Source of the DNA: CAINEC01 sp046303115
GTDB lineage: Bacteria; Bacteroidota; Bacteroidia; AKYH767-A; OLB10
DNA length: 8,891 bases
Assembly (NCBI GenBank): GCA_046303115.1
Contig: JBKCGZ010000037.1
Coordinates: 1-8,891 of the forward strand
Direction: 5' to 3'
This document shows positions 1 through 5,878 of the stretch, one piece after another; position 1 is the stretch's first letter, and every line of letters begins with the position of its first letter. The notes under the pieces were generated by a model. It worked only from the letters and a program-made list of their open reading frames with translations, was not told where the DNA came from and ran no database searches. The translations under genes were made by a program, and so were the position numbers.

Positions 1-428
1 TTGCGCTCACCAAATAAAATCGGCAACTGAAAGGTAGGAAGCTTCTTGATAAAATCAGGATCAGCATAGCCGCTTTTATAACCTGCTTTTGCCTTGATAG
101 GAACTACTTCAATATTTTCTTTATTGTTGCTGTCAACCGTAGTTGCCAAAACGCGCAGCTTCGCACCCGTTACAAATACATCGTGCCCTCGTTCTAATTC
201 CGAAAGTTGAAATTCGGATACGCGCGACAAGTCAATTTTTACCAACGTATCTAAACTCATCTTAAAAAATTTCGAAAAAGAAACCAGCGCTTCTAACGTA
301 GGATTTTGTACGCTGCCGTTTTCATAACTGTTAATCGTGGAACGACTAATACCTAGTTCGATTGCTACCATGTCCTGCGTAAGCTTGCGACGCTGACGAA
401 GTATTTTAATGTTGGAGTTGAAGTACAT
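1..428 (-). CDS. LexA-like XRE/S24 transcriptional repressor (3' end beyond window)
   Basis: Reading the minus strand from ATG at 428-426 gives 142 complete codons, open to the window edge, beginning MYFNSNIKILRQRRKLTQ. Residues 5-63 are a classic XRE/Cro helix-turn-helix: LTQDMVAIELGISRSTINSYENG followed by NPTLEALVSFSKFFKMSLDTL, split here only for length. Residues 108-136 (VVPIKAKAGYKSGY, then DPDFIKKLPTFQLP) look like the entry to an S24/LexA-type peptidase domain. Ala115-Gly116 sits where LexA carries its self-cleavage Ala-Gly bond. The Ser/Lys catalytic dyad would lie beyond the left edge and cannot be checked. The gene diverges from dinB with 82 bp between starts, and that gap contains two operator-like sequences. 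From family knowledge and context I infer a damage-responsive repressor of dinB, dnaE2 and itself. No Shine-Dalgarno is visible, as is usual in Bacteroidota. The HTH is clear; the cleavable-repressor role is inferred. Confidence 0.87.
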   Translation of the reverse strand, partial: MYFNSNIKILRQRRKLTQDMVAIELGISRSTINSYENGSVQNPTLEALVSFSKFFKMSLDTLVKIDLSRVSEFQLSELERGHDVFVTGAKLRVLATTVDSNNKENIEVVPIKAKAGYKSGYADPDFIKKLPTFQLPILFGER

Positions 429-435
429 ATTAAAA

Positions 436-468
436 TTTGGTTATATTACAGCCTTTCAAATAGATTGT
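436..468 (+). promoter_or_regulatory. Putative dinB promoter, Bacteroidota type
   Basis: TTTGG at 436-440 is followed by 20 nt and TAGATTGT at 461-468. This resembles the Bacteroidota sigma pattern TTTG-N19-21-TAnnTTTG, with an imperfect -7 box. The same layout (TTTGG, 20 nt, TATATTGC) occurs ahead of the small ORF-dnaE2 unit at 1714-1746, which strengthens both calls. Two operator-like elements overlap the -33 and -7 regions, consistent with repression by occlusion. The start site is predicted, not measured. Confidence 0.5.
439..453. promoter_or_regulatory. Operator-like element 1 in the repressor/dinB gap
   Basis: GGTTATATTACAGCC is an imperfect inverted repeat around a central T (half-sites GGTTATA and GGCTGTA, 5 of 7 matching). 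It matches the perfect palindrome at 1760-1774 at 11 of 15 positions and element 2 at 12 of 15. It overlaps the dinB -33 region and lies only 10 bp from the start codon of the divergent repressor gene, so it could serve autoregulation as well. Binding by the repressor is inferred. Confidence 0.45.
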
Positions 469-477
469 ATTACCGCC
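463..477. promoter_or_regulatory. Operator-like element 2 in the repressor/dinB gap
   Basis: GATTGTATTACCGCC shares its first 11 bases exactly with the palindrome GATTGTATTACAATC at 1760-1774, and 12 of 15 overall. The left half-site GATTGTA is intact and the right half is degenerate. It lies 24 bp (start to start) from element 1, a little over two helical turns, and overlaps the predicted dinB -7 box. Two tandem sites on one promoter would suit cooperative repressor binding, which is inference. Confidence 0.5.
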
Positions 478-510
478 AAAACTAAAAACAATTTTTTAAA
501 GAAACAAATC

Positions 511-1674
511 ATGCAAAAAGACAGAACAATTGTACATATGGATCTGGACAGTTTTTTTGTTTCTGTTTCACGACTGGAAAATTCCGCTTTACACAACAAG
601 CCCGTTATTGTGGGTGGCACTAGTGATCGAGGTGTGGTAGCCGCTTGTAGTTATGAGGCCCGCGCCTTTGGTGTGCACTCTGCCATGCCTATTAAACTCG
701 CCCGCCGACTTTGTCCCGATGCGATTATTATTCGTGGTGATTATGATCGCTACTCGTATTATTCAGAAGTGGTCACCGATATTATTAAAGAAGATGTTCC
801 TGTTTATGAGAAGTCGTCGATTGATGAGTTTTATATTGACATGACTGGTATGGATCGTTTTTTTGGTTGTTATAATTATACTTCGGAATTACGACAGCGC
901 ATCATGAAAGAAACGGGGCTTCCTATTTCCTTCGGATTATCAGAAAATAAAACCGTATCAAAAGTGGCGACTGGAGAGGCAAAACCTAACGGACAAAAGA
1001 AGATTGAGTTCGGAGACGAGAAAGTTTTTTTAGGTCCGCTTTCGATAAAGAAAATCCCGATGGTAGGCGATAAAACGTATACGCTCTTGCGCAGCATGGG
1101 TGTTGAACGCGTATATACCTTGCAGGAAATGCCCCCTGATCTTTTAACAAAAGTGTTAGGTGAAAATGGATTTGTCCTTTGGAAAAAAGCCAATGGCATT
1201 GATAACACTCCCGTGGAACCATATAGCGAACGCAAGTCGATATCAACAGAAGAAACCTTTGAACAAGACACAGCCGATGTAGTATTTTTAAAATCCTTGC
1301 TGGTAAAGATGACAGAGAAACTGGCTTTTCAACTGCGTTCGGAGAACAAACTAACGGCATGTATTACCGTAAAGATACGTTACTCCAATTTTGATACACA
1401 TACTACCCAATCGCGCATATCATATACCTCTTCCGACCATACGCTTATTGCAAAGGCAAAGGAGCTTTTTGATAAGTTGTATGAACGCCGGATGTTGATT
1501 CGATTAATTGGAATCCGGTTTAGTCATCTGGTAGGTGGAGGAAATCAAATCAACCTTTTTGAAGACTCCGAAGAGATCATTAATCTGTACCAGGCCATGG
1601 ATCATTTGCGGAAAAAATTTGGAAACACGGCCGTTTTGCGCGCCATCGGATTAAAAGGCGATCAAAAAAAGTAG
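511..1674 (+). CDS. dinB: DNA polymerase IV, Y-family translesion polymerase
   Basis: This is a 387-residue Y-family polymerase that copies past damaged bases at the cost of errors. Residues 9-19 (HMDLDSFFVSV) carry the first catalytic Asp (D11), with F16 at the steric-gate position. SIDEFYID at 103-110 supplies the other acidic residues (D105, E106). The palm and fingers occupy about 1-165, a helix-hairpin-helix thumb about 178-210 (IKKIPMVGDKTYTLLRSMGV), and a little-finger domain about 240-345. QINLF at 346-350 fits the QxxLF beta-clamp-binding motif. The length is normal for DinB. I start at ATG 511, not the upstream in-frame ATG at 409. The extra 34 residues have no DinB character and would overlap the divergent repressor gene and the promoter. 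The gene lacks the extended C-terminus of ImuB, and no imuA is seen. Regulation is probably by the divergent LexA-like repressor. Confidence 0.96.
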   Translation: MQKDRTIVHMDLDSFFVSVSRLENSALHNKPVIVGGTSDRGVVAACSYEARAFGVHSAMPIKLARRLCPDAIIIRGDYDRYSYYSEVVTDIIKEDVPVYEKSSIDEFYIDMTGMDRFFGCYNYTSELRQRIMKETGLPISFGLSENKTVSKVATGEAKPNGQKKIEFGDEKVFLGPLSIKKIPMVGDKTYTLLRSMGVERVYTLQEMPPDLLTKVLGENGFVLWKKANGIDNTPVEPYSERKSISTEETFEQDTADVVFLKSLLVKMTEKLAFQLRSENKLTACITVKIRYSNFDTHTTQSRISYTSSDHTLIAKAKELFDKLYERRMLIRLIGIRFSHLVGGGNQINLFEDSEEIINLYQAMDHLRKKFGNTAVLRAIGLKGDQKK

Positions 1675-1713
1675 CCAATAAATCAATTAGTTATAAAAAT
1701 AATGGAGTTGGAA

Positions 1714-1746
1714 TTTGGTTTTCTGAAAACAGAAAGACTATATTGC
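1714..1746 (+). promoter_or_regulatory. Putative promoter of the small ORF-dnaE2 unit
   Basis: TTTGG at 1714-1718, then 20 nt, then TATATTGC at 1739-1746. This is the same spacing and nearly the same -7 box as the dinB promoter candidate at 436-468. It lies 40 nt after the dinB stop, so the downstream unit would have its own promoter and need not depend on dinB read-through. Transcription would begin near 1752, giving a leader of roughly 145 nt that contains the operator and a hairpin. Predicted from pattern only. Confidence 0.45.
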
Positions 1747-1759
1747 AACCATCATGTTT

Positions 1760-1774
1760 GATTGTATTACAATC
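1760..1774. promoter_or_regulatory. Perfect 15-bp palindromic operator candidate
   Basis: GATTGTATTACAATC is a perfect inverted repeat (7-bp arms GATTGTA/TACAATC around one T). It lies 13 bp downstream of the predicted -7 box, in the early transcribed region of the small ORF-dnaE2 unit. Its first 11 bases recur exactly in the dinB control region (463-473). A symmetric TTGTA-N-TACAA core of this size suits an XRE-type dimer, and the repressor encoded at 1-428 is the obvious candidate ligand. The symmetry and sharing are seen; the binding is inferred. Confidence 0.6.
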
Positions 1775-1815
1775 TTTATAGAATTGTTGCCTCAAACTGA
1801 ATTGGTTGATCGTCG

Positions 1816-1853
1816 CGTTGCCGTGTAGCTAAGGAAGGAGTTACACGGTAGCG
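1816..1853 (+). other. Strong leader hairpin upstream of the small ORF
   Basis: Bases 1816-1830 can pair with 1839-1853 over 15 positions (12 Watson-Crick and 3 G-U pairs), with the core CCGTGTAGCT against AGTTACACGG, leaving the purine-only 8-nt loop AAGGAAGG. It is not a classical terminator, because GATAAAAGTAG follows rather than a run of T. It lies 42 nt before the small ORF start. It may be a translational control or mRNA-stability element, or a single copy of a repetitive palindrome; no second copy is present in this window. Confidence 0.5.
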
Positions 1854-1895
1854 GGATAAAAGTAGTAAAAGCAGAAACACTAAACACTTCATATC

Positions 1896-2036
1896 ATGGA
1901 TTCATTAGACTTAATTCTGACAGCCTTGCGCTACACACCCGTTGCTTTAATGCTTGTTTCATTAGCAGGACTTCTTTACTTACAAATCAAGGAAGCGTAT
2001 CTGCAAAAAAACACGCGTTATCAACGTCGTTATTAA
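1896..2036 (+). CDS. Small single-pass membrane protein, 46 residues, function unknown
   Basis: An ATG-to-TAA ORF of 46 codons encodes a protein beginning MDSLDLILTALRYTPVALML and ending KNTRYQRRY. Residues about 14-30 form one hydrophobic helix (TPVALMLVSLAGLLYLQ). The N-terminal stretch is weakly acidic and the tail is basic (K, R, R, R near the end). By the positive-inside rule this predicts an N-out, C-in membrane protein with no cleavable signal. It ends 37 nt before dnaE2 and follows the shared operator and promoter, so it is probably co-transcribed with dnaE2 and damage-induced. I do not recognise the family. Known SOS-induced single-helix peptides include SidA, a division inhibitor in Caulobacter, and TisB, a toxin in E. 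coli. These are functional precedents only; no sequence similarity is claimed. The ORF is short enough that expression needs proof. Confidence 0.6.
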   Translation: MDSLDLILTALRYTPVALMLVSLAGLLYLQIKEAYLQKNTRYQRRY

Positions 2037-2073
2037 TCAAAGGTGCTAATGTTTATTTCAATCGGCTATTGTT

Positions 2074-5000
2074 ATGTTTTTGAACTGTCATTCATGGTTC
2101 AGCTTTTACTACGGAACAATGTCGGTAGAACAGCTCCTGCAAGAAGCTAGTAAGCAGGGACTGAAAAAAATTGCATTAACCGACATTAATAATACTTCTG
2201 GCATTCTTGATTTTGTTCGGCTGGCGCCACAGTACGGGATTCAGCCAATTGCAGGAATTGCATTTCACGATGGTGATGATCTAAGATTTATCGGCCTTGC
2301 TCAGAACAATGAAGGTTATGAAGAGCTGAACATCTTTCTTTCTTCTTGCTTAAAAATCGCTTCGGAAAAAAATCAAACATCGGGTAACCGCGATGCCGTT
2401 ATACCAGAGCGAGCACCAATATTTAAAAATGTATTTGTCATTTATCCGACCAGCGCTCCCTTTTTAAAAACAGTTTCGTTTGAATCGACAGCTTTCGTTG
2501 GTAAGCGTGCTCAACGAGGAGAGCTGATGAAGGCCAGAGCATCCAAGGAAAAAAAGAATCCACAAAATGCATTAAGAGATTACGAGTATATCGGTGTTCG
2601 AGAGGAAGAGTTGTTACAGATACAATTTTCGTTTTCTCCTAATGCTTATAACAAGTGTGTCGCCCTTTGTCCGGTAACAGTGCGCAATAAAACAGATCAT
2701 AATATTCATCGCCTATTAACAGCGATAGGAAAAAATGAACTGTTAAGTCGTGTGCCCGCAACTGCCTTTTGTAAGGAAGACGAAATGTTCAAGTCGGAAG
2801 CGGATATTCGTGAGCGTTATAAAGAGTATCTAGATATTATTCGAAATACAGAAACGATTCTAAAAAATTGTCATCTTTCGTTCGACTTTCATAAAAGCAA
2901 GAATAAACAATGTTTCACGGGTAGCAAAGAGTTGGACGCGGCGCTCTTGAAAAAAGAAGCCTATAAAGGAGCAACGAAAAGATATGGCACTCGCCTGAGT
3001 GAAAAAATAAAAGCGCGTATCGAAAAAGAATTAACCATGATTATTGATCTTGGTTTTTGTGCGTACTTTTTAATTAACTGGGATATACTTCGCTTTGCTC
3101 GCAAGCGTGGATTCTTTTACGTTGGAAGAGGAAGTGGTGCCAATAGTATGGTGGCGTATTGTTTAAATATTACCGATGTAGATCCCGATGATCTCGATTT
3201 ATATTTCGAACGGTTTATTAATCCGTATCGGCAAAACCCTCCCGACTTCGATTTAGATTTTTCCTGGAAGGATAGAGATGAAATCACGAATTATATTTTC
3301 AATCGACACGGAGAGAATCATGTGGTGTTGATGGGAACGTATACAACATTTCAAAAAGATGCAGTGATTCGTGAGCTAGGAAAAGTGTTTGGTTTGCCGA
3401 AAGCGGAAATCGATGCGCTACAGAACACAGGCGACTATACTACCGCTGGTGAATATGGGAAGTTGATTTTAAAGTATGGTGCGCTCATCAAAGATTTTCC
3501 CCATCACCTGAGTGTGCACGCAGGAGGAATAATTATTTCGGAGAAGCCCATCTATGCGTATACAGCATTGAACTATCCTCCCAAAGGATTTCCAGTTACG
3601 CAGTTTAGTATGTTGGAGTCAGAAGATGTTGGATTGTACAAATATGATATTTTAAGTCAGCGGGGACTAGGCCATATTAAGGACACTATCGAGCTTGTAA
3701 AAAAGAATAAGGGAATTGAGATTGATATTCGAAGGGTGGAAGAGTTTAAACAAGACGAAGCCATCAAACAATTAATAAGAGACGGAAGGTGCATCGGCTG
3801 CTTTTATGTAGAGAGTCCTGCGATGCGCATGTTATTGAAAAAGTTAAACGTAGATCAATATATACAACTCGTGGCGGCGAGCTCTATTATTCGTCCTGGT
3901 GTAGCGAGCAGTGGTATGATGCGCGAGTATATTTTGCGAACACACCATCCGGAGAAAAGAACGTATATACACCCCGTTATGAAAGAGCTGATGGAAGAAA
4001 CCTATGGTGTGATGGTGTATCAGGAAGATGTGATTAAGGTGGCGCATCATTTTGCCGGACTGGATTTATCAGAGGCGGATGTGTTGCGAAGAGGAATGAG
4101 TGGGAAGTTCCGATCGAGAGAGGAGTTTTTAAAAATCAAAAATCGTTTTTTTGATAACTGCAAAGAGCGTGGATACACTGAAGCTATTACGAGTGAAGTA
4201 TGGCGACAAATAGAAAGCTTTGCGGGATATTCATTTTCAAAAGGACATTCAGCATCGTATGCGGTGGAGAGTTATCAGAGTTTGTATTTGAAAGCGCATT
4301 ATCCACTGGAATTTATGGTGGGCGTGATTAATAATTTTGGTGGCTTTTATCGAACAGAATTTTATGTACACGAAGCGCGAATGTCGGGAGCAACGATTGC
4401 ATTGCCTTGCGTGAACGCGGGTGAATATTTGACTAGTATTGAAGGCGAAGTCATCACATTAGGATTTATTCACCTCGCAGGATTAGAATATGACACAGCT
4501 ATATCGATAGCCCTCGAGCGAAATAAAAACGGACCATTTACTTCCTTGCATGATTTCAAGAATCGAATAAGTATTGAGTTAGAGCAGCTCCGTTGTTTAA
4601 TTCGTATTGGGGCATTTCGATTTACTGGAAGAAGTAAGAAGCAATTGTTGTGGGATATTCATCTGAACATGGAGCAAGGAAAGAAGACCGTGGTGCGACA
4701 AGAATTATTTCAGCAGGAGTTACCGAACTATCAATTGCCAACATTGCATCATCACGATTTAGAAGATGCTTTAGATGAAATAGAGTTGATAGGATTTCCT
4801 GTGTGTTCACCGTTTCGATTACTAAAAAAGGCGCCTGAAAAATTTTCGCATCCTAAAATTAAAGTAAATGAAATGCCAAAACGCGTAGGGGAATATGTGT
4901 GTATACTTGGCTACCTTGTTACTATCAAACCTACACGCACAGGCAAGGGCGAAGCTATGTCGTTTGGTTGTTTTATAGACGAAGAAGGCGCTTTTGTAGA

Positions 5001-5163
5001 CACGACACATTTTCCGATGGTGCTTAAAAAATATCCGTTTAGAGGACGAGGAATTTATTTGATCACCGGAAAAGTAGACATCGAATTTGGCTTTTGCAGT
5101 ATAACGGTTTCGAGTATGGAAAAACTCGCTACGATGGGAAGGGATAATCTCTCGAAAAATTGA
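2074..5163 (+). CDS. dnaE2: Error-prone DNA polymerase III alpha subunit (DnaE2 type)
   Basis: This is a 1029-residue C-family polymerase, shorter than replicative DnaE. It runs from a PHP domain (about 1-220) through the palm and fingers to a C-terminal OB fold (about 935-1015). The palm carries GRGSGANS (351-358), the catalytic motif PDFDLDF (390-396, D391 and D393), SVHAGGIIIS (480-489) and the third Asp in YKYDILSQRGL (D525). Further conserved blocks are YQEDVIKVAHHFAGLDLSEA (649-668), DVLRRGMSGK (669-678) and FAGYSFSKGHSASYA (716-730). The PHP metal site looks degenerate: the usual HxH is NCH at 4-6, and TDHGN is TDINN at 36-40, so proofreading by this domain is unlikely. Residues about 132-166 look like a Lys/Arg-rich insertion relative to relatives I remember. 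QELF at 876-879 is a weak clamp-motif candidate. Pairing with dinB and a LexA-like gene points to damage-induced mutagenic synthesis rather than bulk replication. The start at 2074 fits the family N-terminus. Confidence 0.94.
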   Translation: MFLNCHSWFSFYYGTMSVEQLLQEASKQGLKKIALTDINNTSGILDFVRLAPQYGIQPIAGIAFHDGDDLRFIGLAQNNEGYEELNIFLSSCLKIASEKNQTSGNRDAVIPERAPIFKNVFVIYPTSAPFLKTVSFESTAFVGKRAQRGELMKARASKEKKNPQNALRDYEYIGVREEELLQIQFSFSPNAYNKCVALCPVTVRNKTDHNIHRLLTAIGKNELLSRVPATAFCKEDEMFKSEADIRERYKEYLDIIRNTETILKNCHLSFDFHKSKNKQCFTGSKELDAALLKKEAYKGATKRYGTRLSEKIKARIEKELTMIIDLGFCAYFLINWDILRFARKRGFFYVGRGSGANSMVAYCLNITDVDPDDLDLYFERFINPYRQNPPDFDLDFSWKDRDEITNYIFNRHGENHVVLMGTYTTFQKDAVIRELGKVFGLPKAEIDALQNTGDYTTAGEYGKLILKYGALIKDFPHHLSVHAGGIIISEKPIYAYTALNYPPKGFPVTQFSMLESEDVGLYKYDILSQRGLGHIKDTIELVKKNKGIEIDIRRVEEFKQDEAIKQLIRDGRCIGCFYVESPAMRMLLKKLNVDQYIQLVAASSIIRPGVASSGMMREYILRTHHPEKRTYIHPVMKELMEETYGVMVYQEDVIKVAHHFAGLDLSEADVLRRGMSGKFRSREEFLKIKNRFFDNCKERGYTEAITSEVWRQIESFAGYSFSKGHSASYAVESYQSLYLKAHYPLEFMVGVINNFGGFYRTEFYVHEARMSGATIALPCVNAGEYLTSIEGEVITLGFIHLAGLEYDTAISIALERNKNGPFTSLHDFKNRISIELEQLRCLIRIGAFRFTGRSKKQLLWDIHLNMEQGKKTVVRQELFQQELPNYQLPTLHHHDLEDALDEIELIGFPVCSPFRLLKKAPEKFSHPKIKVNEMPKRVGEYVCILGYLVTIKPTRTGKGEAMSFGCFIDEEGAFVDTTHFPMVLKKYPFRGRGIYLITGKVDIEFGFCSITVSSMEKLATMGRDNLSKN
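5083..5163 (+). repeat. Intact dnaE2 3' end, repeated at 6984-7064
   Basis: The last 27 codons of dnaE2, including its TGA, recur in the same orientation at 6984-7064 with 65 of 81 bases identical by my hand alignment and no gap. The two copies bracket the two secreted-protein genes. Confidence 0.88.
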
Positions 5164-5349
5164 GATTGCCGATTAGATAATTTATAAATATTTATATACT
5201 TTAGTACATAAGAAATAAAACTGCGCCAATACACTTAAATTCGAAAACACAAGGAATTTTTATGGTGTGTGGAAGGTAGTTAGGTGCGTTGAAAAATCGA
5301 AACGACATAAAAAAACATAAAACAAGTATTAACGAGTAAAATATAAGGG

Positions 5350-5862
5350 ATGACAAAAAACAAATCAAAACACATTACACTGCTTGGTGCATTTATGCTT
5401 TTTAGGACAATAGGCTATGCTCAGAGTGTCGCCCCACAATCGGTGAATAGTGGAGGGACAAAAATTACACAAGCAAACGGCTCTTTAAGTTTTACCGTAG
5501 GCGAATTGGTGGTATTATCACAAACCGACAGTCAGGGAAATACTCTTGGTGGTGGCTTTTCAACTGGCGCTACGTTGACAACCGTCAGCATAAAAGAAAC
5601 CGATGCTGCGGTGTTGGATGTTAGCGTATTTCCAACCCCCACTACTGATTTGGTACACATTCGAATCAACCATTCTAGCATAGAGCAGATTGTTGTAGCC
5701 ATTACCGATTTACAAGGAAAAGAATTGTACAACTGTAAATATACGGCTGTATCCAATGTAATTGGAATCAATACAGCTTCGTATGCAATTGGTACATACA
5801 TGCTCACCTTGAAAAATTTAAACAACCAAGTACTTGGTAATTACAAAATCATTAAACACTAA
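5350..5862 (+). CDS. Small secreted protein with T9SS type A C-terminal sorting domain
   Basis: A 170-residue protein. Residues 1-24 form a Sec signal peptide with cleavage expected after GYA (before QS). Residues about 26-80 include SVNSGGTKI, GSLSFTVGELVV and LGGGFSTG, resembling a short N-terminal module common in Bacteroidota T9SS cargo (a serine- or glycine-rich start, then xGE and a GGF/QGF ending). Residues 91-170 form the sorting domain: VSVFPTPTTDLVHIRI (usually YPNPxxD), ITDLQGKEL, SYAIGTYMLTL and a closing GNYKIIKH. The protein is therefore probably exported and anchored at, or released from, the cell surface. It has no enzymatic domain and its specific role is unknown. It ends 16 nt before the next gene, so the two are likely co-transcribed. 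The 186-nt gap after dnaE2 is AT-rich and contains no ORF and no clear terminator. GGG just before the ATG is the only hint of a ribosome binding site. Confidence 0.85.
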   Translation: MTKNKSKHITLLGAFMLFRTIGYAQSVAPQSVNSGGTKITQANGSLSFTVGELVVLSQTDSQGNTLGGGFSTGATLTTVSIKETDAAVLDVSVFPTPTTDLVHIRINHSSIEQIVVAITDLQGKELYNCKYTAVSNVIGINTASYAIGTYMLTLKNLNNQVLGNYKIIKH

Positions 5863-5878
5863 TTAAAAATCAATAAAA

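Noticed and set aside
409..510. Upstream ATG giving DinB a 34-residue N-terminal extension
   Set aside because: The extension has no family character, overlaps the start of the divergent repressor gene and would run through both operator-like elements and the promoter; ATG 511 gives a standard DinB N-terminus.
876..1360. Two overlapping minus-strand ORFs of 124 and 131 codons inside dinB
   Set aside because: Antisense shadows of a strongly conserved coding region; their translations show no domain, signal or start context.
1719..1735. TTTCTG-AAAA-CAGAAA inverted repeat as a dinB terminator
   Set aside because: Only a 6-bp AT-rich stem with no T-run after it, and it lies in the spacer of the predicted downstream promoter.
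1702..1761. 19-codon ORF after dinB (ATG at 1702)
   Set aside because: It runs through the predicted promoter and ends at the edge of the palindromic operator; too short and unsupported.
2049..2073. ATG at 2049 as an earlier dnaE2 start
   Set aside because: It is out of frame with dnaE2; the ATG at 2074 yields the expected N-terminus of the family.
5184..5195. 12-bp palindrome ATAAATATTTAT after dnaE2
   Set aside because: A pure A/T palindrome in an AT-rich gap is expected by chance and has no T-run or loop suited to a terminator.
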